This document shows, piece after piece, positions 15,770 to 26,072 of a DNA stretch of 64,000 nt (position 1 is the stretch's first letter; each line of letters starts with the position of its first letter). The stretch covers positions 4,789-68,788 of the forward strand of contig URQY01000007.1 in the NCBI GenBank assembly GCA_900550165.1, read 5' to 3'. The stretch is from an uncultured Eubacteriales bacterium (GTDB lineage: Bacteria > Bacillota > Clostridia > Oscillospirales > Oscillospiraceae). A program made the position numbers and the translations under genes. The notes beneath the pieces are model-generated. The model was not told the DNA's origin. It searched no databases and was given only the letters and a program-made list of their open reading frames with translations.

Positions 15770-18700
15770 TCAGTTCCACGGCAGGCTGTTCAGATCCTTC
15801 TCGCTGTACCCTCTGCTGAGATAGAGCAAGTTTTTCTGCTTCCGGCTCAGCGGCAGCTTGTTGATCGCCTCGACGACCTTTTCTTTCTTGCTTCCGCTGA
15901 CGGGATTGCCGTTCTCGTCCTTGTCGGCTTCCAGATCGGCCGTCGCGTCGTTGAAGTCTCTGATGGTCTCGTATGCTTTCTTGCGGCTCATGCCGCTGTC
16001 GACGAGTTCCTGATAGAGCGCTGTCTGTGATGCGCTCAGCGCCTTTCCGCCTTCTGCCCAATATACACGTGATTCGTTCAGCGCGTTCTTACCGAAGAGC
16101 ACCGCGCGCAGAGCTTCAAACGGATCTTCCAGCGGTGAATTCACCGGATATTGCAGTTGCTTCTTGTCACCGCTCCCCTTGTAGGACCCGCCGCGTGCAA
16201 CGGCTTCAATGCCCTGCGCGGTTTTCTCGGCCTGTCGGCCGCCCGGAAGCGTGTCGCCCGCGAGTCCCACGAGCTGCTTCGCGACCTCTGCCCAAAATTC
16301 GCCCGCACTATCTGCGTTCTTGAGTGCGTCTTTCGTCTTCCCCGCTGCGCCAACGATGTCGGGCATCGGCAACGTCTGGTCGCCCCATCCCATCAGGCCC
16401 GCCACGTTGCGCACATACGGTACATCGTTGCTGATGTTGTATAGCGTATCTTCCGCCGCCGACCAGCCGTCAAACTCGTCGTTCATGTCATTCGGATCGG
16501 TGTCGAAAAGGCGCTCGCCAAAGATGTTTTCGGTTACGTCATCGGCGATCATCTTGAGCATGTCGCTTGATGTCAGTCCATTGCCGGACGCGACGGCGTT
16601 CAACCCCATGCCGAGGACATCGAACGGCGCAGGCGTTCCGCCGTAGGCGTCCTCGTCCAGTCGGTTGAGCAGGAAAGCGAGCAGCATATAGGCAATGGCG
16701 TCGCTTGCGAGTTTTTTAATGGCCTTATCCTTGCCGATTTTCGCGGCCATTTCCTTGAAGCCGGGGCCGAGCCGGTCCTGAGTGACGTGCTCGAGGGTAT
16801 TCGCTGCCTCGACCTGGAACATATTCAGCATTTGTGCGATAAGGTTTTTCGACTGGAACGTCAGCGGCACTGAGCCTTTTGAGCGTGTACCCATGATATC
16901 GCGCGCCCAGCGGTCCGCCGCTTTCATCGCCTCCTTCGGGCTCTTTCCGGCGTCTAACTCCATACGGTACTTGCCGCGCACAGCGATCGTGCTGACGAGG
17001 GTATCGACCTTTTCCAGCGGACTAAATAGTTTTTCCAGCGCTTTTTCGCCCTTGGTGCTCTGGATGTAGTCAATGCCGCTCTTTTCCGTCAGGAAGTCGC
17101 TCTCGCCGCGGAATGCGCTCATGCCGGTCGTCTTTCCGTTCAGGATATCGCCCACGGCGCGCCATGTGTACTTCTGTCCGAGCTCGGTTGCGATCATCGG
17201 CAGCTGTGCCGTCTGGTTCAGTGCCGACGAGAGGTTTCCTGCCACGTTCGCGCGGGCGAACATGCGGTTGAGCTTCTTCGCGCCGTTCAGCGCTTCGCGC
17301 CCGACTTCGCGCTCCATTGCGCGGTCCTCGAAGAGTTGCTTGCCCGCGAGCTTGTTCGCGTAGTCATCCATCCACGAAACAAGGTCGCTGAATTCGGTCG
17401 CGTCCTCGATGCTGCGGTACTTCTCGTCCGTATACTGTTCCATCAGGTTTGTCAGGTCCTCATAGCTCAGGAAGGTATCACCCGTGATCTTCTTTTTATC
17501 GCGCAAGTATTCTTCCTTCACATCCGCCGGAGCGTAACGCATGGCCTCCATTTGGTCGATGTCCGCCTTCATCTCTTCCGGTGCGAATGTCGACCTCAGG
17601 TAGTTTGCCATCTGACGCACGCGCATGATGTCGTCCGTGTGATACAGCACGTCGCTCGCATAGTCCACGTATGTCTCGAAGCCCTTGACGATATCGTAGT
17701 CCGTCTCATCGCCTCTGCGGTGCTGGAAGAACGGATTGTACCGCTTGTTCGGCTTGAAGGATTTCGTCAGACCTGCGATGCTCGTCGGCAGTTTGCCCAC
17801 GCCGGAGCCGAGGTCGACGCCGATTGCCTTGAGTGCGCTCTCGAGCTTTCCGTTTGCCTCGCTCGTCTGGAAGTGCGGCGCGTAGCCTTTGATAAAGCCG
17901 ATGGGCTCGTATCCGTGCGCTACAAGGAAGTCGTTGATCGCGGCATAGAGTTTGTCATAGATCTCTGTGTATTTCTCGATCGCGTTCTCGACCTTCGTGC
18001 GGTCGACGTTCTTTGCCGCCGCGTAGTCATCCTGCGTTTGCAGCCAGTCGGCATACTGCCGCGCCAGATTGCGCGAACCTTTGTCGAGGCTGAATTCCCG
18101 CGCGGCATCTTTCATCTCTGCGCCATTTTTCAGGTTTTCCGCCGCCGCTCTGATGCTTTCCGCCGCGCCGGACTTTTCAACCAGCTCCTCGACGGTTCGT
18201 CCCTCTTTCAATCTCTGCGCAAAGGCGCTCTCGTCCTTGTTCAGTGCGCTTTTCTTGCCGTCCGCGCCTTCAAAGGTTCGAACCTCGTCAAACATGCGGT
18301 TGATGAAGCGCTTGCGCTCCTGCTCGTTCTCGTAGACCGGCTCGAAAACAGCCTCGTTGATCTGCTGGCCCTGCTTCCAGCCAAAGAGAGCACGCATAAT
18401 GCGCTGCGGCGTGCGATGGTAAAGCACAAGGCCTTTACTCGGGTCGAAGAGCTTTCTCAGGCCCTTTCGGTTGATCTCCGGCGCTTCTGTTCCGATGAGC
18501 TCGCGCGCCTGCTCGCGCAGTGCGTCATTGATCTCGATGCGCTGCTGCTGCAAAAGCCCCGTCTTCGTCGCCTTTTGTGCCGTGTAATAGTCCACGAGCT
18601 CGAGCACGCGCGACTTTTTCGCGCTGCGAGGGATATCTGCCATCGAGCGCTCGCCGTTTGCAATGTCTCGCGCGATGGTCTTTTCCTGCCGCGTCGCGCC

Positions 18701-21700
18701 CAAGCGCTGCTCGGCGCGCTTCGTTGCGTTCTGAATGCTTTTTGCCGCCTTGTCGTTGGCAATGAGTTGTTCTGCGTTGTGGTAGATGCCTGCGCTGTTC
18801 GCGATTTTCACGCCCAACTCGTCGAGTGCTTTTGTGCCCTTGAATTCGTCCCGGCTCTTGACGCGCAGCCGCTCGGCCCGATTCGCCGCGCGCTGCTTGT
18901 CCAGCGCATCGAGATAGGCATCGTAGCTGTCGAAGCCGGATGGCTTGATGTTGTTCGTTGCCGCCGTCCGTGCGCGCTCGAGCTTCGTTTTCCACTCCGC
19001 AGGAATCGACAAATACTCTCCGCGCTTACCGTCTCGCTCCGTCTTTTCATAGGATTGCTCCTGCTGTTCGCTCAGCTCGCCGTCTTCATTCTCCGCCGAG
19101 AAACGCACGTTCTTGATGCTGTTGATCTTATCAAGGCGGTCTGCGTCGTCTCCCGCGCGGTACTCCACGACGTTCATGCCCGCATCGCGCATCTCGCTCA
19201 AGAGGTCGCCCGGCGCATCATCCGGCGCGACAACAGCAAGCGCTTCATCGAAGCCGACGACGCGCTGCGGCTTGGCCTCGAAGTAGCCGGCCGGGATCTT
19301 CGCGGCAATGTCGAATAGCCGCATGATCGACCTCGCATTCCCGTCTTTGATGGCATAGCCGTCCTTTGCAAACGACCGCTTGATCGCCGCCGGAGAATGC
19401 TCACCCTTTGCAGCTTCCGCAAGCACATCTTCCAGGATGTGCCGCTCCTCGTACTCGCTGTCGCTGTGTGCCTTTGTGCTTCGCAGCAGATCGTCCACGA
19501 CGCGGTCAATCTCGATGTCGAGGTCGCGCAGCCGCTTTTCATGTACGTCGTCGCTCTCTGCGCGCAGTCTCTCTTCGTCCGCGTGGATCGCATCGACGCT
19601 GTCATACTGCGGTGCCGACGTTGCGGCGAGTGTCCCGCCGGTCAGACCCCACATGCCCTCGCCGCGGTCACTCGCATTGTTCATCGCGCGCACAATATTT
19701 TCCGCCGTATAGTCCCAGTGCGTCTCCTTGAACGTCTTTCTGCCGTTTTCCGTGTACGGGTCTTTTCCGTTGTAGATACCCGGCTTCCCGAGCATCCCGT
19801 CCAGCCGCGGTCTCACCCACTGCTGCACGGTCTTTTCTACGTCACCCCAGCTTCCGCTTGGCGCGATCATGCTGTGCATTTTCTCCGACGTGGCCTCTTT
19901 GTCGACCTCGTCGCCGCTCGTACCGTTCTGCTCGATATACGCCTCGGCGTTTCGGATAAATTTTTCAATGCGCCAGTCTTCCAGCCTGCTTTTCTGCACG
20001 GCGATGAGCTTGTCCCGGTTCTCCGCTCTCCGCTCAAGCAGCCGCGCGTTCCGCTTCGCCCAGTCGTCCACGATGACCTCGCGCGCAGCATTCAGTGCGC
20101 TTTCGTCAAGGCTGCCGCCCGTCTCCATCTCCGCGTAAAGTTGTGCCACTTCCTGCATACCAACGCGGTCGACGTACTGGCGCAGCACGTCGTTGCCCAG
20201 GCTGTCGAACTTCTTTTCCTTGTAGATAGGCTCGAGCGATTTGCCCTTGCTCTGTAAGTATGCCGCCTGCACGGCCGGATATTTCGCAAGGCGCTCGGCG
20301 ATGTCGTCAAGGCTCAATTCAGTCTCTTCGTTCACGCCCGCCGCGCCGATGACGCTGCTGTTTCGGAACGCGCCGCCCGCAAACTCGCTCGACAGCCTGT
20401 CGATCTCGCGCTCGAGTGCTCTCGCCTTGCTCTGGTCGACCTCGTACTCCACGCGCGCGTTGCTGCGCGTCGGCGTCCAGGCGTCCCCTCCGTAGACCTT
20501 GTTCTTGCTGCTTCTCTGCGGGTCGATGGTCTCGCGCGGGAAGACGGCGGAATACTCGCCATAGTTGGTGTGCCCGTCTTTCGCCTTGACAATGGCAATA
20601 GAGGGCGCGGGCCACGCGCCGATGTCCAGCGTGCGGCGCAGCTTCTCCTCGGTCATGTTGTGCATGGCGACGAGCGTCTTCGTCTCCTCGACCGGCTCAT
20701 CCAGCGAAAACCGCGTCTTCGGCTTGACGTTCCCGCCGTTTTCAGATACACTTTCCGCAGAAGAGGCGGCACCGCCGGTATCGACGTCCTTTGCGGACGA
20801 TTCTCCGGCCTTGAACGGTTCCGTCTCTTCGCCCATGATCTGCCTGCGGATTTCGTCGCCCAGCGTCGGCGACTTGACATTTTCGCTTTCATCTGCTATT
20901 CTCTTTTCGGAGAAATTGCGTGATGTTGAGCGAGCCCCTCCGGTAACGGCTGAGGGCACGACGCCGCCGGTAATTTCTCCGGCTTTTGCATCGGATCGAG
21001 CGTCACCCGCCGTCGGCGTCTTGACATCGCCCTGGCTCTGTGATAGAATCGCGCTCGTAAGGTCAGCAGCGTATGCCACCGGCTCGGTAATTTTAATACC
21101 GACATTGCGGAGTAACGCTGTGGCCTTATTTTTGTTTCCGGCAATGATTTTGCTGTCCTTCGCGCGCAGGCCTATCCAGTCCGCAAAGCTCTCTCTGCCA
21201 TACATGGTTTTAATTTCATACGCGCTTCTGCCGTCCACGCTTCCGTTCGGGTTGACCCCGATCAAGAGCGGGGCGGCTTTTTCGCGCGCTGTATTGACTG
21301 TGTGCCCGGGAATGACCGAAATACGGTCGCCCTCGACAATAATCATTGCAGGATCTTTCAGCATATCCGGCAGGTCGCGAATGATATCTTCTCCAATCCC
21401 GTGGGCGGAATAGTTCTTGTTCGCACCCTCTTTTCTGGTGATCTTCTGCAAATTGCGCTTGAGCATGAAGAATGGCTTGCCGCCGAGCCCGAGCGCATCC
21501 GGTGAGCCATCGGCGCCTGTTACATAAATATCGTCGCTTCTGCCAACGGTTTTCAAATCGCCCTCGTAGAATGCGTCAATCTGCTCTTGATACGGGATAT
21601 CCTGTGTGCGTTGGACGCTGTATTTCTCCGGCGGCCCTCTCCTACGTTCCGTCGCCGCCGCGGTCTCGCGGCCCTGTTCCGCCGCGCCCGGCGTGCGTTC

Positions 21701-24667
21701 GCCATGTAAGGCGCTTTCGCTTTCCTGTCCGCTCTGCGACAGCGCGTTTTCAGCCTCGCGGTTGAAGCGGCTCGCCTTTTCGTCATACTGGTCGATCTCG
21801 GCATAGGCATCGCCCATGATCTCTTCCCACACATAGAGCTCGATATCGCTCTCGCTCATTCCCGCGTAGTCGCCCGTCAGCGCTGCATAGCGGTCAAAGT
21901 AGGCATCGTACACCTTGCCCCACTCTTCGCTGCTGTACCGGCTCTGAACGTCGCGCATAAATGTCCTGACGTTCTCGCGCCTCGCCACTTCGGCCAGATA
22001 ATGCGCTGTTTCATGCTCGATCGTCTCGCTCACGCTGCGCTGCACTGAACCGGCATTGACGAAAATTTCGCCCGTGTCGGCGTTGAACGCGCCGAAAATT
22101 CTGCCGGTTTTCCCGTCCTTTTCAACCTTGATGACGCCCAGCAGCGCTGTCACCTTTTTCACGCCCTTGGACTTTGCCCAGTCCGCCGCGCCGATAAGCT
22201 CCTGGTCCCAGTCGGCCTCGTCAAAGATGGTGACGGTGTTATCGCCGCTTGCGCCGTTCGGCACGTTGGCCTCCCGCGGGCTGATGAATTGTGAGATACC
22301 GGATGCCGCAAGCCGCTGTTGTACCGTTAGCGCGTTTCCGTCTTCTCCGCCGACGTTCCGTACTTCTCGAGGAATGCGCTCAGATTCTCTTCCGTTACCC
22401 CGGCGCTCTCCCCGTTCGGCAGCTCCATCAGATAGTGCACGCGCTGCGTTGGCCTCGCCTGGTGTGCTTCTTTCTCCAGCGTCGGCAAGCTCAGCCCCCG
22501 CGGCGTCGTTCCGTGTTTCTTGTCCTGCATTGTCGATTCCTCCGTTCCGTCCCTCCGGCATGTCGTAGATCGGGAGCTCTTCGTGTGCCCGCTCGCTCAT
22601 GTCCGCGCCGGGGATGGCTTTCTTTGCTGCAATGTATTCTTCGTTCGGTGCAATGTGCTGCCCGTGGATATCAGTATATCCGTTTGTCAGCATGTCGTCC
22701 AGCAGCAGCTCCACGCGCTTCGCCGCGGCAAAGTTTTCCTGCCCGTGATTGTGAATGATGGCCTCGATCGAGCGGTCGATGTCGTCGTAGCGCACGCCCT
22801 CGTCATCCAGCAGCCGCGTGATGCGCTCGCTCGCGCCGCGCTTGGTGCGTATGTATTCGTCGTCGCCCGCCTCGCGGCTCGTCCGGCGGATGAGCTCGCC
22901 ACCCTTCTGGGCGAAGCTCATCTCCTCGGCGAGATCCGCCGCCGCGTCCGCGAAATACTGGTGCAGTTCCGGGTGGTCAAACTGGAAGGCGTTCACACTC
23001 CGCTCGCCCACGCTCGCGCTGTCGCGCCGGTCGATGTGCTGATCCTCATTCACGCGATAGATATTCTCTTTCGCGTCCACGGCCAGCGTGCCGTCTTTCA
23101 GTCCGTCTTCAACCTTCTGCGCGTTCTGCTCGTTGCTGTACTCAAGAAGGTTGACGCGCTTGCCCTCGTCTAAGGCGTCCGCTTTGCCCTCTGCCGCGCC
23201 CTGTGCGGCGTTCGGCTGTGTGGGCGTCAAATTGCCCTCGCCCATGCCCTTCGCGCTCTCAGGCGTCACCGCAGGCTGTGCGGGCATGGTGTTCTGCTGC
23301 TGCACCGGCTGCTGTGCTGTCGGTGCGGTCTCTTCCTGCGTCATCGCTTCCGCCGACGGTGTGGCCTCCTTCGTCTCCGCCGCGGCGCGCTCAGTCTCGA
23401 TTTGCGCGCTTCTTCGCTGAATACCCTCTACGCCGCTGCCCAGCAGTCCCAGCGTGCCGCCGACAAGAAAGTCGTTCAGGATCTCCGCCGCATCAAGCCC
23501 GCTGTAATTCTGTCCGGCGCTCTTACCGTTGTAAATCGTCTGCATGGCAGGCTGTACGATGTCTTCGATGACCTCCTCGCCGCCCTCAGACAGGAACGAC
23601 AGGGCGAGCCGTCCCGCCGCATTCCCGTTCATCTTGGCGATTGCACCGTCGATGGCCTTGTCGAGGAAGCCGCCGCCGAACGCTTTCTTGAACGGCGCTG
23701 CGACGTTGCTGATCTTTTCCGTCGCGATGCTCACCGTGCCGCTCGCCGTGCCGTACAGCAGCGCCCGGTTCTGCGCGTCCAGCTGTTCCGCCGCGCTCAT
23801 GCCTGGCTTGTCCGCCGCCTCCGCCGCCTCCTGCGAGTTTCCGCCGAATACGCGCAGGAACATCGGGCCGAGCGCGCTGCCGCCGCCGAGCGTCGCGTCG
23901 GCGACCATCTGCGCGCCTGCCACGCCGACGTTATTGAGGTACTTGCCGACCGGCGTGAGCCCTTCGTTCGCCTTTTCCATGTTGTCGGATGCGGTCTTGC
24001 GCAACTTCTGATAGGTGCCTTGCAGCGTCTCCTGCGCACCCTTCGTCGCGTCCCGATAGTTTTTCACCCGCTCGCCCGCGGCCTTGCTGTTGATCTCGAT
24101 GAGGCGCTTGTTGCGGTCGATAAGTGTCTGCCAGTGCTGGCGCTCCTCCTCGGTCTTCGCCGCCTTGAGCTTTTCGGTATAGGCGGCGATGTTCTTTTTT
24201 GAGGCTTCGATCTCTCCGCGTTCCTGGCTCACTGCGTAGTTCAGGCCGCTCGGCGCACGCAGCAGCGTGTCCGCCGCGCCGACCATGTCCGCCGCATAGC
24301 CCGCCGCCGCGCTCTTGATGATGGGGGTAATGCTCTTTTTCGTCTTGTCGCCGGTGATCCCGCGCACTTCCTGCGCGTGCGAGCGGCCAGAGCTCCTGCG
24401 CCCCCGCTCCCGGTTCTTCCGATCCGCCGCCGCGCGTTTCATCATCGCCTCGTCCAGCGCTTTTTGGTATGGCGTTCGTGTGTCCGGCGTCTGCGTTGGG
24501 CTTGCCGGAACGGTGCGCCGTGTTTCCGCGCTCGGAATCTTCGTGATCTTGATGCGCCCGGTGTCTTCGGTGTTCTCGCCTCTCGGCTTTTCTTCAAAAT
24601 AGTCTTTTGCCGAGGGCGCGCTTTTCTGCGCGCCCTCGGGCTTGATCTGCGTGATTTTAATTGCCAT
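15770..24667 (-). CDS. Giant polyvalent phage protein, 2965 residues, with peptidase and MuF-type domains
   Basis: The last gene of the late operon. The N terminus is basic, with helical and weakly hydrophobic segments within about the first 430 residues. A zinc-peptidase motif HETAH lies near 884-888. A MuF-C-like region follows (NYSAHGIGEDIIRDLPDML, about residues 1090-1180). Further modules are joined by short linkers of the type RFSLDE, VRFSAEN and EKYSVQR. Long helical segments dominate the C-terminal third. This organisation fits phage polyvalent proteins, thought to be packaged in the capsid and ejected with the DNA. Activities other than the motifs named cannot be assigned. GAGGTGACGAC precedes the start. 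Confidence 0.8.
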   Translation of the reverse strand: MAIKITQIKPEGAQKSAPSAKDYFEEKPRGENTEDTGRIKITKIPSAETRRTVPASPTQTPDTRTPYQKALDEAMMKRAAADRKNRERGRRSSGRSHAQEVRGITGDKTKKSITPIIKSAAAGYAADMVGAADTLLRAPSGLNYAVSQERGEIEASKKNIAAYTEKLKAAKTEEERQHWQTLIDRNKRLIEINSKAAGERVKNYRDATKGAQETLQGTYQKLRKTASDNMEKANEGLTPVGKYLNNVGVAGAQMVADATLGGGSALGPMFLRVFGGNSQEAAEAADKPGMSAAEQLDAQNRALLYGTASGTVSIATEKISNVAAPFKKAFGGGFLDKAIDGAIAKMNGNAAGRLALSFLSEGGEEVIEDIVQPAMQTIYNGKSAGQNYSGLDAAEILNDFLVGGTLGLLGSGVEGIQRRSAQIETERAAAETKEATPSAEAMTQEETAPTAQQPVQQQNTMPAQPAVTPESAKGMGEGNLTPTQPNAAQGAAEGKADALDEGKRVNLLEYSNEQNAQKVEDGLKDGTLAVDAKENIYRVNEDQHIDRRDSASVGERSVNAFQFDHPELHQYFADAAADLAEEMSFAQKGGELIRRTSREAGDDEYIRTKRGASERITRLLDDEGVRYDDIDRSIEAIIHNHGQENFAAAKRVELLLDDMLTNGYTDIHGQHIAPNEEYIAAKKAIPGADMSERAHEELPIYDMPEGRNGGIDNAGQETRNDAAGAELADAGERSTPGEANAARALSDGAAERGERRGNGRESERIPREVRNVGGEDGNALTVQQRLAASGISQFISPREANVPNGASGDNTVTIFDEADWDQELIGAADWAKSKGVKKVTALLGVIKVEKDGKTGRIFGAFNADTGEIFVNAGSVQRSVSETIEHETAHYLAEVARRENVRTFMRDVQSRYSSEEWGKVYDAYFDRYAALTGDYAGMSESDIELYVWEEIMGDAYAEIDQYDEKASRFNREAENALSQSGQESESALHGERTPGAAEQGRETAAATERRRGPPEKYSVQRTQDIPYQEQIDAFYEGDLKTVGRSDDIYVTGADGSPDALGLGGKPFFMLKRNLQKITRKEGANKNYSAHGIGEDIIRDLPDMLKDPAMIIVEGDRISVIPGHTVNTAREKAAPLLIGVNPNGSVDGRSAYEIKTMYGRESFADWIGLRAKDSKIIAGNKNKATALLRNVGIKITEPVAYAADLTSAILSQSQGDVKTPTAGDARSDAKAGEITGGVVPSAVTGGARSTSRNFSEKRIADESENVKSPTLGDEIRRQIMGEETEPFKAGESSAKDVDTGGAASSAESVSENGGNVKPKTRFSLDEPVEETKTLVAMHNMTEEKLRRTLDIGAWPAPSIAIVKAKDGHTNYGEYSAVFPRETIDPQRSSKNKVYGGDAWTPTRSNARVEYEVDQSKARALEREIDRLSSEFAGGAFRNSSVIGAAGVNEETELSLDDIAERLAKYPAVQAAYLQSKGKSLEPIYKEKKFDSLGNDVLRQYVDRVGMQEVAQLYAEMETGGSLDESALNAAREVIVDDWAKRNARLLERRAENRDKLIAVQKSRLEDWRIEKFIRNAEAYIEQNGTSGDEVDKEATSEKMHSMIAPSGSWGDVEKTVQQWVRPRLDGMLGKPGIYNGKDPYTENGRKTFKETHWDYTAENIVRAMNNASDRGEGMWGLTGGTLAATSAPQYDSVDAIHADEERLRAESDDVHEKRLRDLDIEIDRVVDDLLRSTKAHSDSEYEERHILEDVLAEAAKGEHSPAAIKRSFAKDGYAIKDGNARSIMRLFDIAAKIPAGYFEAKPQRVVGFDEALAVVAPDDAPGDLLSEMRDAGMNVVEYRAGDDADRLDKINSIKNVRFSAENEDGELSEQQEQSYEKTERDGKRGEYLSIPAEWKTKLERARTAATNNIKPSGFDSYDAYLDALDKQRAANRAERLRVKSRDEFKGTKALDELGVKIANSAGIYHNAEQLIANDKAAKSIQNATKRAEQRLGATRQEKTIARDIANGERSMADIPRSAKKSRVLELVDYYTAQKATKTGLLQQQRIEINDALREQARELIGTEAPEINRKGLRKLFDPSKGLVLYHRTPQRIMRALFGWKQGQQINEAVFEPVYENEQERKRFINRMFDEVRTFEGADGKKSALNKDESAFAQRLKEGRTVEELVEKSGAAESIRAAAENLKNGAEMKDAAREFSLDKGSRNLARQYADWLQTQDDYAAAKNVDRTKVENAIEKYTEIYDKLYAAINDFLVAHGYEPIGFIKGYAPHFQTSEANGKLESALKAIGVDLGSGVGKLPTSIAGLTKSFKPNKRYNPFFQHRRGDETDYDIVKGFETYVDYASDVLYHTDDIMRVRQMANYLRSTFAPEEMKADIDQMEAMRYAPADVKEEYLRDKKKITGDTFLSYEDLTNLMEQYTDEKYRSIEDATEFSDLVSWMDDYANKLAGKQLFEDRAMEREVGREALNGAKKLNRMFARANVAGNLSSALNQTAQLPMIATELGQKYTWRAVGDILNGKTTGMSAFRGESDFLTEKSGIDYIQSTKGEKALEKLFSPLEKVDTLVSTIAVRGKYRMELDAGKSPKEAMKAADRWARDIMGTRSKGSVPLTFQSKNLIAQMLNMFQVEAANTLEHVTQDRLGPGFKEMAAKIGKDKAIKKLASDAIAYMLLAFLLNRLDEDAYGGTPAPFDVLGMGLNAVASGNGLTSSDMLKMIADDVTENIFGERLFDTDPNDMNDEFDGWSAAEDTLYNISNDVPYVRNVAGLMGWGDQTLPMPDIVGAAGKTKDALKNADSAGEFWAEVAKQLVGLAGDTLPGGRQAEKTAQGIEAVARGGSYKGSGDKKQLQYPVNSPLEDPFEALRAVLFGKNALNESRVYWAEGGKALSASQTALYQELVDSGMSRKKAYETIRDFNDATADLEADKDENGNPVSGSKKEKVVEAINKLPLSRKQKNLLYLSRGYSEKDLNSLPWN

Positions 24668-24679
24668 GTCGTCACCTCA

Positions 24680-26047
24680 TCAGAACGTGATGTTGAATCC
24701 GTTGGCTTTCAGCTTTCTGGAAATCTCGGCCTTTTCCGCGTCCGTCAGCGCCGCGCGATCCAGCGCTTCCGCAAATGCCTCCGGCGAATTGAAGCGGTAC
24801 CCGTTCCACGTGAAAATGCCCTCGTCCGGATCGTAGCCGAACTTCGTGCGTCCGCTGCCGCCGCCGGTATAGCCGTACTCCGACGCGAGATAGGCGTCGT
24901 TGAATCCTCCCGCGTGCAGCGTGTCGAGTACCTCCTGCGTGAACTGTCCGGCCTTTGCCATCTTCTGCGCGGTCGTCAGGCTCATTTTGCTCTTGGGCTT
25001 TCCTCCTCCGCCCGTTCCGCCGCCGGATCTCCCGCCGCCGCTCGCCTTCGCTGCCGCCTGCTGCTTGTAGTAGTTCTCGAGCACCTTGACGTACTCGCTC
25101 TCGTACCCGCTCTTGCCGATGAGCCCCGCGCTCGGCGACGCGCCCGCTTGCAGCATCGCGTCGATCTGCGACCGGCTGAGCTCCTGCTCCTGCTGCTGCT
25201 TTTCCCTGATCTCGTCCAGCACGCCGAGATAGCGGTTGTACTCCGTGTTGTCCTGCCCCTGCAAATTGCCGAGGTAGTCCTGCAACCGGCCGTACTCGCC
25301 GAGATAGTTGTTGTAGTCGAAGTTTCTGTCGGTGTTGAACTGCCCCAGCTGGTCGAGATACTTCGCGTAGTCCAGCTGCTCCTGCTGGTTCACCGCGTTC
25401 AGGTCGCTCAGCTTCATCTGGTAGTCCTTGAGATACCGCTCGTATGCCTGCTGGTAGAGCGTCGGGATCGCGTCGGAGAGCTTCGTCGCGTAATAGTTGC
25501 CCGCCTGCGTCGCCGCGTTCACGGCGTAAGAGCTCGGCCTCCCGCCGCTCGCGGCGCTCGCCTGCGCCAGCGCGTTCGCTGTCGCGCGCTCCCCCTCGCG
25601 CAGATACGTCTTTTTGTAGCTGCCGTACTGCGGATCCGTCTCCTTGCTCCACGAGAACGGATCGCGATTGAGCGCCGCGTCCAAAAGCTCCTGCTGCTTC
25701 TGCTGGTAGCGGTTTTCGTAGCTCGGCGCGCTGCCGTATGTAAACGACTTGAACGAGCCGATCTTGTCGAGCGTCTCGTCGATCTTCGGCGCGTACTTGC
25801 CGTCGCTCACGTACTGGCTGCCATCCGCGCCGGCAGTGTAGTTGCCGTAGCTGCTGCGCAGCTGGTTCGCCTTGGCGTTGATGAGCGCGCGCTGCTCCGC
25901 CGTCGTCGCGCCCGCGTACTGCTTCTTGAGGTCGAGCACGCTCATGCCGAACTCAGGGTACTTTTTCGCAAGGTCGAGATCGTACTGCGAAAAATTCACA
26001 TTGCTGCCGCTCGCCGCCTTTTGAAAGTCATCGTATGTATACGCCAT
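24680..26047 (-). CDS. Putative internal virion/ejection protein
   Basis: A 455-residue hydrophilic protein rich in Gln, Tyr, Ala and Gly. The middle (about 150-300) is strongly helical, with repeated Tyr/Asp/Leu/Gln runs. A Gly/Ser/Lys linker (SGGGRSGGGTGGGGKPKSK) precedes a small C-terminal domain. Its place between the tail-hub gene and the giant polyvalent gene, and its composition, resemble internal proteins of short-tailed phages that are ejected ahead of the DNA. No exact family is recognised. AGAGAGGAGAAGAAA precedes the ATG. Confidence 0.65.
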   Translation of the reverse strand: MAYTYDDFQKAASGSNVNFSQYDLDLAKKYPEFGMSVLDLKKQYAGATTAEQRALINAKANQLRSSYGNYTAGADGSQYVSDGKYAPKIDETLDKIGSFKSFTYGSAPSYENRYQQKQQELLDAALNRDPFSWSKETDPQYGSYKKTYLREGERATANALAQASAASGGRPSSYAVNAATQAGNYYATKLSDAIPTLYQQAYERYLKDYQMKLSDLNAVNQQEQLDYAKYLDQLGQFNTDRNFDYNNYLGEYGRLQDYLGNLQGQDNTEYNRYLGVLDEIREKQQQEQELSRSQIDAMLQAGASPSAGLIGKSGYESEYVKVLENYYKQQAAAKASGGGRSGGGTGGGGKPKSKMSLTTAQKMAKAGQFTQEVLDTLHAGGFNDAYLASEYGYTGGGSGRTKFGYDPDEGIFTWNGYRFNSPEAFAEALDRAALTDAEKAEISRKLKANGFNITF

Positions 26048-26072
26048 TTTCTTCTCCTCTCTGCTTGAATTT

